This document shows positions 1-8,376 of a stretch of DNA of 23,079 nt, piece after piece. The notes under the pieces were generated by a model. It saw nothing but the letters and a program-made list of their open reading frames with translations, was not told the origin of the DNA and searched no databases. Origin of the DNA: Cloacimonetes bacterium UBA5456 (lineage in GTDB: Bacteria; Cloacimonadota; Cloacimonadia; Cloacimonadales; Cloacimonadaceae). The position numbers and the translations under genes are program-made. Position 1 is the first letter of the stretch; the number at the start of each line of letters is the position of its first letter. Location of the stretch: contig DIQS01000062.1 in assembly GCA_002427325.1 (NCBI GenBank), forward strand, positions 24,179 to 47,257, read 5' to 3'.

Positions 1-1010
1 ACATCATCAAAGAACTCATTCACGCCGGAATACTCTTCATATTCCACGTCGAAATTGAAGATTGTGCGCGTCACATTACGCGGGAAATAAGAGAAGCCGA
101 GGCGAGTCTTGGCAGGGAGGATAAAGTCGCCGGCAAGATCGTTTTCCACGTCCAGCGCAGCCGTCAAACGGTATGCATCGCGATGAATGGTCTCTTTTCC
201 ACTCTTATCCAGAGTTGTTTTAGGGATGTAAGTGAGTCCCACGCCATAACGAGGCCCTATACGGACAGCGGTTCCGAGGGTAAGCTGAGCTCCGGAAAGG
301 TCATATTTTGCCAATCGATTATATTCGGGAAGCACGTCTTCGCCGGTTTGCGCGATCGACCAATCCGTCCAGCGTATGCCTTTTTCTTGTCTCACATCTG
401 CAGCCATCAGGGCATAATCCAAGCCGATGCTTGCTTCATAATAGTCGGCAATCTCATAGTTCAATGCCAGTGCAAGCCCGCTCTTGAAGAGGGTTCCGGT
501 GTTTTCAATATCATTTTGGGCAATCTTCTCAGGATAGCCATCGTTATCGGTATTGCGATCGTTGCGGATTTCCTCGCGATAATTGCCTTCAAAGCTCAGG
601 TATGGCGCATGATAGGATGCCATTCCCACTTTGAATCTACCGAATTTAAGCGCACCATAAGCACCAAAACCAAAGTCTGAATAGGCGTTGATATTTGAGG
701 CGAGCACAGAGTCATCGATATAGACATCAAAGGAGTTATACAGCGGCACCATGCGGACATCCTCGGCGCGATTGACCATCCCGCTGAGATAGAGCCCGGC
801 ATGACCATCGAGCTGTGTGACGTTGGCAGGATTTTGCATGATCCCACCGAGGCGAACGTTGTTATAGACCCCCGCCGAGCCCATTGCCAGCGCGCGGGCA
901 TCAAAAGCTTTGTAAGCATGACCAAACTCTGCATCGCTGATGCTAAAGCCAAAGAGTGCAGTGCTGAGAAGCAGCAGTGCGACGATGATTAAAGATTTAT
1001 GTGATAACAT
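1..1010 (-). CDS. FadL/OMPP1-like outer-membrane beta-barrel protein (3' end outside window)
   Basis: An open frame runs from an ATG at 1010 to the window edge with no stop, so at least 336 residues are visible and the C-terminus is missing. Residues 1-21 form a signal peptide (short basic start, then a leucine-rich core). Residues 38-64 carry an ARALAMG segment followed by NPANV, which resembles the N-terminal pattern of OMPP1/FadL and PorV-type outer-membrane proteins. The rest alternates aromatic and small residues, as in a beta barrel. A GGAGG box lies just upstream of the start. It sits 12 bp downstream of the helix-hairpin-helix outer-membrane gene on the same strand, so the two are probably co-transcribed. 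Members of the family move hydrophobic solutes across the outer membrane or help secretion. The exact subfamily and substrate cannot be told from what is visible. Confidence 0.7.
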   Translation of the reverse strand, partial: MLSHKSLIIVALLLLSTALFGFSISDAEFGHAYKAFDARALAMGSAGVYNNVRLGGIMQNPANVTQLDGHAGLYLSGMVNRAEDVRMVPLYNSFDVYIDDSVLASNINAYSDFGFGAYGALKFGRFKVGMASYHAPYLSFEGNYREEIRNDRNTDNDGYPEKIAQNDIENTGTLFKSGLALALNYEIADYYEASIGLDYALMAADVRQEKGIRWTDWSIAQTGEDVLPEYNRLAKYDLSGAQLTLGTAVRIGPRYGVGLTYIPKTTLDKSGKETIHRDAYRLTAALDVENDLAGDFILPAKTRLGFSYFPRNVTRTIFNFDVEYEEYSGVNEFFDD

Positions 1011-1022
1011 GTTTCCTCCACG

Positions 1023-3785
1023 TTAGAAGCGATAATCAAGCGAGAGGCGGATCGTGTTTTCGCTATGTTCGACACGCTCGAAATAGGTGAGTTGATCTGC
1101 CAAGTTAGAGTGATTTGGATCGTTGTTTTGACGAATCCTAAGTTCTTTATCCTGATAGGTCTTATTACGGAACTTCAGGTTGAGATACATATTATTTGAG
1201 ATGCGGCTGGAGATGGCGACCCAAGCTTTTGCGCCTTTTTCGCCCATGAAGTCGATCTCCATATCTTCCCAATCCCAGTGCGAGATGCCGTGTCCATACC
1301 AATAGAGGATGGAGCCTTGCAGCTTCAGCGCCGGCGAGAAGTTATGGGTATAATTGACGCAGATATAGTCGCCCGTCATCAGCGTTTGAGCGGCTGCCAT
1401 GGAGTTATTTCCTCCCGCGGCAGGCCAAGTGAGATTTGTATATGGCGGGCTCAGCACCGTATTATAGCGATATTCCAGCTCCAAGAAGTCGTTGTTGGAG
1501 AGGAAGGTTCTCACGGCGATGGTATATTCATTCGTCTTCGAGACCCCTCTATCGGCGAGGTCATCATAGCGATTGACTTGATTTTTATATCTGAGCCTCA
1601 TCGCCAATTGGAAGAGCGGACGGAACTCCAGTTCGCTTTGGAATCTTGCGCTGCGGCGTCCATCGCTAAGCCTTTCCCAGAGGTCGAGATAGCTGCGCCC
1701 GATGGTGAAATAGTTGCTGAATTTATAGCGCGTCTCAAAATAGACTCCCTTTTCCGGCTGTGATTGATTGGAATTGTTGAAGATATCGCCAATGGTGGGA
1801 TTGGTGAGCGCATAGACGTTTTTCTCGAGCATGGTATCGTCAAAGCGTTCATGCTCGGAAAAGCTATTGCTATAGGGGTTATCAAACCCTATGTCATAAT
1901 TTCTAAAAAGTGTGATGAAATAGAGGTTTTCATATTGCGTATGTGCGCTAACGAGATAGGCTTTAGGATCATCCCCAAGCTTGAAATCGCTGCCGTCCAC
2001 GCTGAGCTCGGCATATTCGCCCTGGATGGAGGTATTGCCGATGACCGTTCCGCCGTCGAAGCCGATGACTCGGCGATAGTTACGCGCATAGCTATCGGTG
2101 AGCGTGCCATACATCGATGAGATCTCCGCATTCAGCGCTTTTTGCAGCTTGGAATAGTTATAGGAATCTCTCAGCAAGAGCGGGAGCATATCAGTGAAGT
2201 TCGGCGTGACGAAATAAGCATCATCATAGAGCGCAGTATAGGTCGTGAAACCCAGTCTCGTCCCGATGATGGGGCTGAATTGCAGATGAGTTCCCCAGAG
2301 CTTTTCGTTCAGCGCACCCTTACGCGTTGCGAGGTTGATATATGGCGTGGCATAGGGGTTATAGCTTTGCCCTGCTCCCGGCGTGGGGTTGAGTTGCTGA
2401 TTGAAATACTGCTCCGCTTCCAGCATGGTCTCGTTATCATAAGGCAGGGTAGGATTGATATAGCTAAAGAGTTTACGTTTGTTGCCCACGATCGGATCGC
2501 CATTTTCATCGCTGTAATGACGCACGCCTTCGATGAGGACATAATCCAGATCGTTTTCATCGCGGAAGATTTCCCTATTATCTTTGTCATACATCACATA
2601 GCTGCCATCGGGATGCACATAAGCCAGCGCGTCTTTGTCTTCCTGTGAAACGAAGAAAGACGCACCGAAATTGGGATGTGAGAACTCAAGCGCAGCACCT
2701 TTGAGGGCATATTCTTTTGTGCGCGAAAGGTCAGGCGTGATGCCCATGATGCGCTTACTAAAGCCAAATCCCGTCTTGCGCGCGGAATAATAGTCAGTGT
2801 TTTCCATCACCAGCCCTTCGCCGAAGGTTGCGCGATAGTGCCCCAGATAGGTCTTGATATTGCTATTTTCCAGCCAAGGCAGCTTGGTGTTTTCATATCC
2901 GATATAATACTTTGCGTCGCTGATAAAGTCCCGCGCATTGCTCTTGAGCAGCCCCTCATCCGCCTTTTGAGAGAAGTGCATGAGCCCCATCTTATAATTG
3001 CTGCCATAGCGCATTCTCATCTTGAGCAAGAGATCGGGCTGAATCTGATCCAAATCGAAGTATCCCCAATAGGATAGACGCTTGTCGTGAGGGATGGAAA
3101 CCCAGCTATTTCCAGTAGTTAGCGGAACAAATGACTCTTTGAGCATGTTCTGCTGAGCTTCGTCAAAATAGCGCGTATAATATTGCATAGAGAGGTCGAA
3201 CATCAGTCTGTTTTTCACCGGCGGCTCTTTGTAATATACATAGTTCCTGAGGTTTGTATAGCCATAATAGGCAAGCCCCACGGTGTTTCTGAGGTCACGC
3301 ATCTCTGCGATGGTATCCCCGCGCGCCACACGCCTGAGAATGGCAACCGCATCCACTCCGGAGACGTTTGGCAGGCTCACCAAATCGTCATAATGCATGC
3401 GGTTAACATTTTGCGGCGTCATGAGATAGTCCTCCCAGACGTCCGCCATTCCTTCGCTGGAACCTTCACTGCTATCCAATCTTTCGAGCAGGGTCTGAAC
3501 TTCGCTGCGGCGCAGGGTGACATCGTCGCTTTCCACGTGTAAAGATACGATCACCATTGGCTTGAGGCGGTTCAGGGTCTGCTGATCGATGGAGGGGATA
3601 TCCCTCAGATCATAGATGCTGTGCAGGATCTTGACAAAGGTTCGATATTCAAAGATGTCGCGTGCTTGCGTTTCAGATATAGGCAGCTCTCTGATCTCAT
3701 CCAAAGTGGCGGTATTGAGGTCCACCTTGGCGCCAAGAATGCCCAAGACTAAAATGCTCAACAAAATCAAAACGAGCTTTTTCAT
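1023..3785 (-). CDS. Outer-membrane protein with N-terminal helix-hairpin-helix motifs
   Basis: This is a 920-residue exported protein. Residues 1-19 are a signal peptide. Residues 21-80 read as a ComEA-like helix-hairpin-helix (VDLNTATLDEIRELP, then a short second hairpin), and residues 124-182 look like a second degenerate copy (NVNRMHYDDLVSLPNVSG). From about residue 190 the sequence is rich in Tyr, Asn and alternating hydrophobics, and it ends in LDYRF with a terminal Phe, as expected of a barrel inserted by the BAM machinery. Large HhH-plus-barrel proteins of unknown function are known from Bacteroidota-type bacteria. The ATG at 3785 is preceded by AAGGAA at good spacing. It is followed after 12 bp by the FadL-like gene. 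A role in DNA binding or uptake at the outer membrane is possible because of the HhH motifs, but nothing here proves it. Confidence 0.75.
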   Translation of the reverse strand: MKKLVLILLSILVLGILGAKVDLNTATLDEIRELPISETQARDIFEYRTFVKILHSIYDLRDIPSIDQQTLNRLKPMVIVSLHVESDDVTLRRSEVQTLLERLDSSEGSSEGMADVWEDYLMTPQNVNRMHYDDLVSLPNVSGVDAVAILRRVARGDTIAEMRDLRNTVGLAYYGYTNLRNYVYYKEPPVKNRLMFDLSMQYYTRYFDEAQQNMLKESFVPLTTGNSWVSIPHDKRLSYWGYFDLDQIQPDLLLKMRMRYGSNYKMGLMHFSQKADEGLLKSNARDFISDAKYYIGYENTKLPWLENSNIKTYLGHYRATFGEGLVMENTDYYSARKTGFGFSKRIMGITPDLSRTKEYALKGAALEFSHPNFGASFFVSQEDKDALAYVHPDGSYVMYDKDNREIFRDENDLDYVLIEGVRHYSDENGDPIVGNKRKLFSYINPTLPYDNETMLEAEQYFNQQLNPTPGAGQSYNPYATPYINLATRKGALNEKLWGTHLQFSPIIGTRLGFTTYTALYDDAYFVTPNFTDMLPLLLRDSYNYSKLQKALNAEISSMYGTLTDSYARNYRRVIGFDGGTVIGNTSIQGEYAELSVDGSDFKLGDDPKAYLVSAHTQYENLYFITLFRNYDIGFDNPYSNSFSEHERFDDTMLEKNVYALTNPTIGDIFNNSNQSQPEKGVYFETRYKFSNYFTIGRSYLDLWERLSDGRRSARFQSELEFRPLFQLAMRLRYKNQVNRYDDLADRGVSKTNEYTIAVRTFLSNNDFLELEYRYNTVLSPPYTNLTWPAAGGNNSMAAAQTLMTGDYICVNYTHNFSPALKLQGSILYWYGHGISHWDWEDMEIDFMGEKGAKAWVAISSRISNNMYLNLKFRNKTYQDKELRIRQNNDPNHSNLADQLTYFERVEHSENTIRLSLDYRF

Positions 3786-3935
3786 CGCAATTCCTTATAA
3801 ATCTTCTCAGTTAATAAAAGTTCTATCATATTCATATTTCAAGTTACTATGTCTATTTTCACAATATATAAAGATGCACTAATCTGTAAAGACTTTTTTT
3901 GTCTTTTCTGCATTTTGAGCCAAAAGCCGAGAGGA

Positions 3936-3969
3936 AAGAAAAAAAGCCGCAGACGATCCGCGGCTTTTG
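3936..3969 (-). terminator. Rho-independent terminator of the P5C dehydrogenase gene
   Basis: Read on the minus strand, a 9-bp stem (AAAAGCCGC at 3942-3950 pairing with GCGGCTTTT at 3960-3968) with a 9-nt loop is followed by a T-rich tract (complement of 3934-3941). It lies about 16 bp after the stop of the dehydrogenase gene and so separates it from the downstream outer-membrane genes. Confidence 0.85.
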
Positions 3970-3984
3970 TGATTGTATTTCAGA

Positions 3985-5604
3985 TTATCCCAAGAAGGGA
4001 TATTCGTAGTTATGCGGGGGATTGAGGTTTTCTTTGACCGAGCGAGCGGAGACCCAACGCTGGAGGTTCTGAGCGGCACCTGCTTTATCGTTTGTGCCGG
4101 AAGCTCTTGCGCCACCAAAGGGCTGTTGACCAACCACTGCACCGGTAGGCTTGTCGTTGATGTAGAAGTTACCTGCGCTGTGTCTGAGAGCGCAAAATGC
4201 ATAGTTAACCGCCTCACGATCCTGACCGAAAATGGCTCCCGTGAGCGCATAAGGTGAGGTCTCATCACAGAGGCGAAGGGTATCTTCAAAGTTTTCATCT
4301 TTATAGACATAGACCGTGAGCACGGGACCAAAGATTTCCTCTTCCATAGATTTATAATGAGGGTCTTTGGCTTTGATGATGGTGGGCTCGACGAAATAAC
4401 CTTTGGAATCGTCATAACCGCCGCCAAAGATGATCTCAGCATCCGGTGAAGCCTTGGCATGATCGATATAGCCTTTGATGCGATTGAAGCTGCTCTGGTC
4501 GATCACGGCATTCATAAAGTTCGAGAAATCAGTAACATCGCCCATCTTAATCGTAGGCATCATTTCTTGCATGTGGCCAAGCCATTCGTCATAAATTGAC
4601 TCGGGGATATACATTCTGGAGGCTGCACTGCATTTCTGACCTTGGAATTCGAAGGCACCGCGCAAGGAAGCCACGGCGAGCGCGCGAACGTCGGATGATT
4701 TGTGGGCAAAGATGAAGTCCTTGCCGCCGGTTTCGCCCACGATGCGGGGATAGGATTTATATTTTGCCACGTTATTTGCGCTGCGTTTCCAGATGTCTTG
4801 GAAGACCTCGGTGCTGCCCGTGAAGTGTATGCCGGCGAGTTCGGGGGAGTCCACAATCGTGTCACCGATGATTGCGCCTGAGCCGGGGATGAAGTTGATC
4901 ACGCCATCCGGCAAACCGGCTTCCATGAGCAATTTCATGAGGAAATATCCGCTATAAACTGAAGAGCTGGCGGGCTTCCAAAGCACGGTGTTGCCCATGA
5001 GAGCGGGGGATGAGGGCAGGTTTCCGGCGATCGAGGTGAAGTTGAAAGGAGTGATCGCAAAGATAAATCCTTCCAGCGCGCGATATTCGGAATAGTTCCA
5101 TTCGCCTTTGGCGGAATACATGGGCTGCTGCTGATAGATTTGCTGGGCGAAATAGCAGTTAAAACGCCAGAAGTCAGCGAGTTCGCAGATTGCATCGATC
5201 TCGGATTGGTGAGCGTTTTTGCTCTGTCCAAGCATGGTGATGGCGTTGAATTTATAGCGATATTTTGTCGTGAGCAATTCAGCCGCTTTTAGGAAGATTG
5301 CGCTCCTGTGGCTAAAGGGCATGTTTTCCCATTCTTTACGAGCTTTGCAGGATGCCTCAATGGCGTCTCTGATTTCTTTTTCGCCCACCTTGTGATAGGT
5401 TCCCAAGACGTGCTTGTGATCGTGAGGGCAAACGCATTTGCCGGTGTTGCCGGTGAAGACTTCTTTGCCGCCGATAATGGCTGGGATTTCAAACTGTTGG
5501 CTCGAAAGCTCTTTGAGTGCTTCCTCGAGGAGCTCTCTGTCTTTTGTTCCCGGTGCATAAGAAAATACCGGTTCATTTTGAGGGATTGGAACTGAGTGGA
5601 ACAT
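3985..5604 (-). CDS. pruA: L-glutamate gamma-semialdehyde (1-pyrroline-5-carboxylate) dehydrogenase
   Basis: The 539-residue product matches the ALDH4A1-type, stand-alone P5C dehydrogenases, which oxidise glutamate semialdehyde to glutamate with NAD+ in proline, ornithine and arginine breakdown. Visible aldehyde-dehydrogenase landmarks in order: ITPFNFT (184-190, catalytic Asn188), LWKPAS (208-213, cofactor region), FTGST (261-265), VGETGGKD (289-296, general base Glu291), GQKCSAASR (322-330, nucleophile Cys325), EEIFGPVL (422-429) and PFGGARASGTND near 495-506. Length fits the family; there is no PutA proline dehydrogenase fusion. The enzyme is cytosolic. The ATG at 5604 has an AAGGAG box ending 5 nt upstream. 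It is a single-gene unit with its own terminator, divergent from the lysine operon. P5C dehydrogenase is a firm call; the physiological substrate source (proline or ornithine) is not shown here. Confidence 0.93.
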   Translation of the reverse strand: MFHSVPIPQNEPVFSYAPGTKDRELLEEALKELSSQQFEIPAIIGGKEVFTGNTGKCVCPHDHKHVLGTYHKVGEKEIRDAIEASCKARKEWENMPFSHRSAIFLKAAELLTTKYRYKFNAITMLGQSKNAHQSEIDAICELADFWRFNCYFAQQIYQQQPMYSAKGEWNYSEYRALEGFIFAITPFNFTSIAGNLPSSPALMGNTVLWKPASSSVYSGYFLMKLLMEAGLPDGVINFIPGSGAIIGDTIVDSPELAGIHFTGSTEVFQDIWKRSANNVAKYKSYPRIVGETGGKDFIFAHKSSDVRALAVASLRGAFEFQGQKCSAASRMYIPESIYDEWLGHMQEMMPTIKMGDVTDFSNFMNAVIDQSSFNRIKGYIDHAKASPDAEIIFGGGYDDSKGYFVEPTIIKAKDPHYKSMEEEIFGPVLTVYVYKDENFEDTLRLCDETSPYALTGAIFGQDREAVNYAFCALRHSAGNFYINDKPTGAVVGQQPFGGARASGTNDKAGAAQNLQRWVSARSVKENLNPPHNYEYPFLG

Positions 5605-5643
5605 TTTTTCTCCTTATATATTCAATTTTCATATTAAATCTTG

Positions 5644-5698
5644 GTCGGCTCTTCACGCGAGATTCTCTTAAAAAAGCTACGCAAAGCCGACGTGTAGC
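5644..5698. other. Nested inverted repeats with pseudoknot potential
   Basis: GCTACGC (5676-5682) can pair with GTGTAGC (5692-5698) with one G-U pair on the plus strand, giving a hairpin whose loop contains AGCCGAC (5685-5691). That loop is exactly complementary to GTCGGCT at 5644-5650, so loop and upstream strand could pair. On the minus strand the G-U becomes an A-C mismatch. Whether it is transcribed is unknown. Confidence 0.35.
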
Positions 5699-5799
5699 GA
5701 TTTATAGCTATGTGGACAGCCTAAAAATTCCCTTAGTTTTGGTCAAGCTTTGTATATGATTTTCTTTGTTTTTCTTCAAAATTCTTGGTATTTTTCCAC

Positions 5800-5897
5800 T
5801 GCTTCCTTACTGGGTTCTGGTCATGATATGGTCATGATGTGGTCATAGGCATGACCATATCATAAGCGTAAGCTAAGCTGAATGCAGTAAGTAAGCA
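5800..5897. repeat. Palindromic dispersed element, copy 1 (~98 bp)
   Basis: Two nested inverted repeats are visible. The inner arms are a perfect 14-bp pair, ATGATATGGTCATG (5823-5836) and CATGACCATATCAT (5850-5863). The outer arms TGCTTCCTTACTG (5800-5812) and CAGTAAGTAAGCA (5885-5897) match at 12 of 13 positions. Bases 5802-5868 match 20256-20322 at 64 of 67 positions, and weaker colinear similarity continues to 5897. Non-coding; its size and nested palindrome resemble a MITE or REP-type element. I see no obvious target-site duplication. Confidence 0.8.
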
Positions 5898-6018
5898 TTG
5901 GGGGATGCTCGATGTGGATTGCAAACATTTATGGTTGACATTTTCCTAAAGGAGAAAAAAGTGGATAGACTAAGATAAGTACATAAAAATAATATAGCTT
6001 AGATGCCTGGAGGTATTA

Positions 6019-7077
6019 ATGAAAACTGGCGGATGTCGCTATGGAACCCATCGAGTTGTGGAGCCACAGGGTGTTTTGCCCCAGCCCGCACGTATTTTGA
6101 ACAACGATATGACTCAGATTTGGGATAACGAACTTTTGATTGATGTTATCCGTTTGAACGTGGATAGTGCTTCTTTCCATCAGATCAAAAACAAACTTAT
6201 CGATCAAGGACACAAAGATGTCGAAAAAGCCTTTGCCGAGCATGCAATAGAGCTCACAAATCGCACCGGTAAACACAAAAATGAAGACACCGGTAGCGGC
6301 GGAATGCTCATCGGTCGCGTGGCTAAGATTGGTCCGAACTTTGAAATGAAAGACAAAATTGCAGTGGGCGACAAAGTTGCCAGCTTGGTTTCGCTTTCCT
6401 TGACCCCGCTCAAGATCAATAAGGTCAAAAAAGTTCTCTTGGACAAAGACCAAGTGGAAATCGAAGGTCAGGCAATCCTCTTTTCCAGCGGCATTTATGC
6501 AAAGCTTCCGGACGATATGGATGAAAACCTTGCCCTCTCAATCCTCGATGTAGCCGGCGCTCCTGCTCAGGTTGAGCGTTTGGTGAAACCCGGTGACAAC
6601 GTTGTGATCATCGGCGCAAATGGTAAGAGCGGCGTGCTTTGCAATGCTGTCGCCAAAGAGCGTGCCGGAGTGGGCGGAAAGGTGATCGGCGTTGTCCGTA
6701 ACCCTGCTTATTTCGATACACTTAAAGCCACGGGCTGTGATGAAGTCATCCTCGCTGGCGCAACTGACGCAATCACCATCCGCAATGAAGTTGCTCGCCT
6801 CACCGATGGCAAGATGGCAGATGTCGTGATCAACGTTGTGAACATCGAAGATACTGAATTGCCGACAATTATGGCTGCAAAAGACCGCGGACTCATCTAT
6901 TTCTTCTCCATGGCAACTTCCTTTACCAAGGCTGCTTTGGGAGCGGAAGGAATCGGCGCAGACGTGGATATGATCCTTGGAAATGGCTATGCACGCAATC
7001 ACGCTGCAGTGTCGCTCGATCTCTTGCGTCGCAACCCCACCCTCATGAAGCTTTTCCAAGAAAGATACATCGACTAA
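6019..7077 (+). CDS. kdd: L-erythro-3,5-diaminohexanoate dehydrogenase
   Basis: The 352-residue protein matches Kdd, the NAD(P)-dependent enzyme that oxidatively deaminates L-erythro-3,5-diaminohexanoate to 5-amino-3-oxohexanoate and ammonia in lysine fermentation. Recognised features are the family N-terminus (HRVVEPQGVLPQPARILNN, 11-29), a medium-chain-dehydrogenase-like core with a Rossmann GANGKSG (199-205) after VVIIG, and the C-terminal GNGYARNHAAVSLDLLR stretch. The length is typical. The ATG at 6019 has a GGAGGT box 4 nt upstream. It is the first gene of a five-gene co-directional run, and the next gene, kamA, acts in the same pathway, which strongly supports the call. The upstream region contains a palindromic repeat element; no clear promoter could be assigned. 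Confidence 0.92.
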   Translation: MKTGGCRYGTHRVVEPQGVLPQPARILNNDMTQIWDNELLIDVIRLNVDSASFHQIKNKLIDQGHKDVEKAFAEHAIELTNRTGKHKNEDTGSGGMLIGRVAKIGPNFEMKDKIAVGDKVASLVSLSLTPLKINKVKKVLLDKDQVEIEGQAILFSSGIYAKLPDDMDENLALSILDVAGAPAQVERLVKPGDNVVIIGANGKSGVLCNAVAKERAGVGGKVIGVVRNPAYFDTLKATGCDEVILAGATDAITIRNEVARLTDGKMADVVINVVNIEDTELPTIMAAKDRGLIYFFSMATSFTKAALGAEGIGADVDMILGNGYARNHAAVSLDLLRRNPTLMKLFQERYID

Positions 7078-7108
7078 ACATAATAAAGACAAGATATAAG
7101 GAGCAATT

Positions 7109-8353
7109 ATGAGCACGATAAAGATTCGCTCAATTGCCACCGACAAAGAGTGGAATGACTGGCATTGGCAGCTCAAAAACCGCATCACGGATGTGGAAAC
7201 GCTGCGTAAATATATCAAACTCTTGCCGGAGGAAGAAGCAATATTTGCCAAAGAAGGCTTCTCGTTCCGCATGGCAATCACCCCCTACTACCTCTCTTTG
7301 ATTGATCCTGAAAACCCTAAGGATCCTGTTCGTATGCAAGCAATTCCGCGCATTCAGGAGAGTGAGATCGGGGTTTCGGACATGGCTGATCCGCTCAGCG
7401 AGGATGCAGACGCTCCCGTTCCGGGAATGACGCACCGCTATCCGGATAGGGTTTTGCTGCTCTTAACCGACCAATGCGCAATGTATTGCCGTCATTGCAC
7501 GCGCAGACGCAAAGCCGGTGAGCACGATGCTCCCATGCCCAGAGAAAACGTGGATCAAGCAATTGAATATATCCGTAATCATCCGGAAATCAGGGACGTT
7601 ATCCTGTCCGGCGGCGATCCGCTCACCCTCGGTGATGATCGGCTGGATGAGATTCTCGCAAAGCTTAGTGAAATAGATCACTTGGATATAGTTCGCCTCG
7701 GCAGCCGTACGCCCGTCGTTCTGCCTATGCGTTTTACGGATTCACTTTTGAACGTAATCAAAAAATATCCTTTTGTGTGGCTGAATACGCATTATAACCA
7801 TGCGCAGGAGCTCAGCGCTGAAGCAGCCGAAGCTCTTGCTCGCATTGCCGGAGCAGGCGTGCCCATGGGGAATCAAAGCGTTCTCCTCAAAGGGGTTAAC
7901 GACCATCCTGAGGTCATGAAAGCCTTGGTGCATAAGCTCGTTCGCAACCGCGTTCGTCCTTATTATATCTATCAATGCGACCTCTCGGAAGGGATCACCC
8001 ATTTCCGCACTCCCGTCTCGCGCGGCATCGAGATCATCGAAGCTCTGCGCGGGCATACCAGCGGGCTCTGCGTTCCCACCTTCGTTGTGGACGCTCCTGG
8101 TGGCGGCGGCAAGATTCCGGTCATGCCAAACTATGTGATCTCGCAGATGCCCGGAAGGGTTATCTTACGCAATTATGAAGGCTTTATCACCAGCTATACC
8201 GAGCCGGAGTTCGAGCCTCAGAAAGATGAAGATTACACGGGACTCAGCCCCAAAGAAAGGGAAAGCTGTGAAGGCGTCATGAGCTTGCTCAAGGGACGTC
8301 GCGTGTCCATCGGGCCGGCTGAAACAAGGCGGAATAAGCGTCGTAAAGATTAA
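7109..8353 (+). CDS. kamA: L-lysine 2,3-aminomutase (radical SAM, PLP-dependent)
   Basis: The 414-residue protein converts L-lysine to L-beta-lysine, the entry step of lysine fermentation. The radical-SAM cluster motif CxxxCxxC is at Cys123, Cys127 and Cys130 (CAMYCRHC), followed by TRRRK. ILSGGDPL (165-172) is the SAM-binding GGD region. The PLP lysine is Lys335 in PGGGGKIPVMPNY, and Asp291 (QCDLSEG) and Asp328 (VVDAPGGGG) fit the two acidic residues that bind the lysine side-chain amine in the clostridial enzyme. Length is close to that of clostridial KamA, and the longer N- and C-terminal parts distinguish it from the shorter EpmB. The start has an AAGGAG box and lies 31 bp after kdd. Cytosolic, oxygen sensitive. 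Confidence 0.95.
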   Translation: MSTIKIRSIATDKEWNDWHWQLKNRITDVETLRKYIKLLPEEEAIFAKEGFSFRMAITPYYLSLIDPENPKDPVRMQAIPRIQESEIGVSDMADPLSEDADAPVPGMTHRYPDRVLLLLTDQCAMYCRHCTRRRKAGEHDAPMPRENVDQAIEYIRNHPEIRDVILSGGDPLTLGDDRLDEILAKLSEIDHLDIVRLGSRTPVVLPMRFTDSLLNVIKKYPFVWLNTHYNHAQELSAEAAEALARIAGAGVPMGNQSVLLKGVNDHPEVMKALVHKLVRNRVRPYYIYQCDLSEGITHFRTPVSRGIEIIEALRGHTSGLCVPTFVVDAPGGGGKIPVMPNYVISQMPGRVILRNYEGFITSYTEPEFEPQKDEDYTGLSPKERESCEGVMSLLKGRRVSIGPAETRRNKRRKD

Positions 8354-8376
8354 TCATATAGTTCGATAGAGATAAT

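Larger units (their letters stand above)
5605..6018. other. Divergent intergenic region between pruA and kdd
   Basis: These 414 bp separate two divergent genes and must hold both promoters. They carry a 98-bp palindromic dispersed element (5800-5897) and a possible pseudoknot-forming inverted repeat (5644-5698). A TTGACA at 5935-5940 has no convincing -10 partner. No credible coding frame was found. Confidence 0.7.

Noticed and set aside
1278..1763. Long open frames on the plus strand opposite the outer-membrane gene (for example 1278-1763, 2142-2648)
   Set aside because: They are antisense shadows of a well-supported 920-codon gene, with no ribosome-binding sites or recognisable domains.
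3888..3906. AAAGAC/GTCTTT hairpin with T7 loop
   Set aside because: The T-run is inside the loop, so it does not form a terminator, and the 6-bp AT-rich stem could be chance.
5935..5940. TTGACA as -35 of a kdd promoter
   Set aside because: At 16-18 bp spacing no -10-like hexamer is found; the phylum's promoter consensus is unknown to me.
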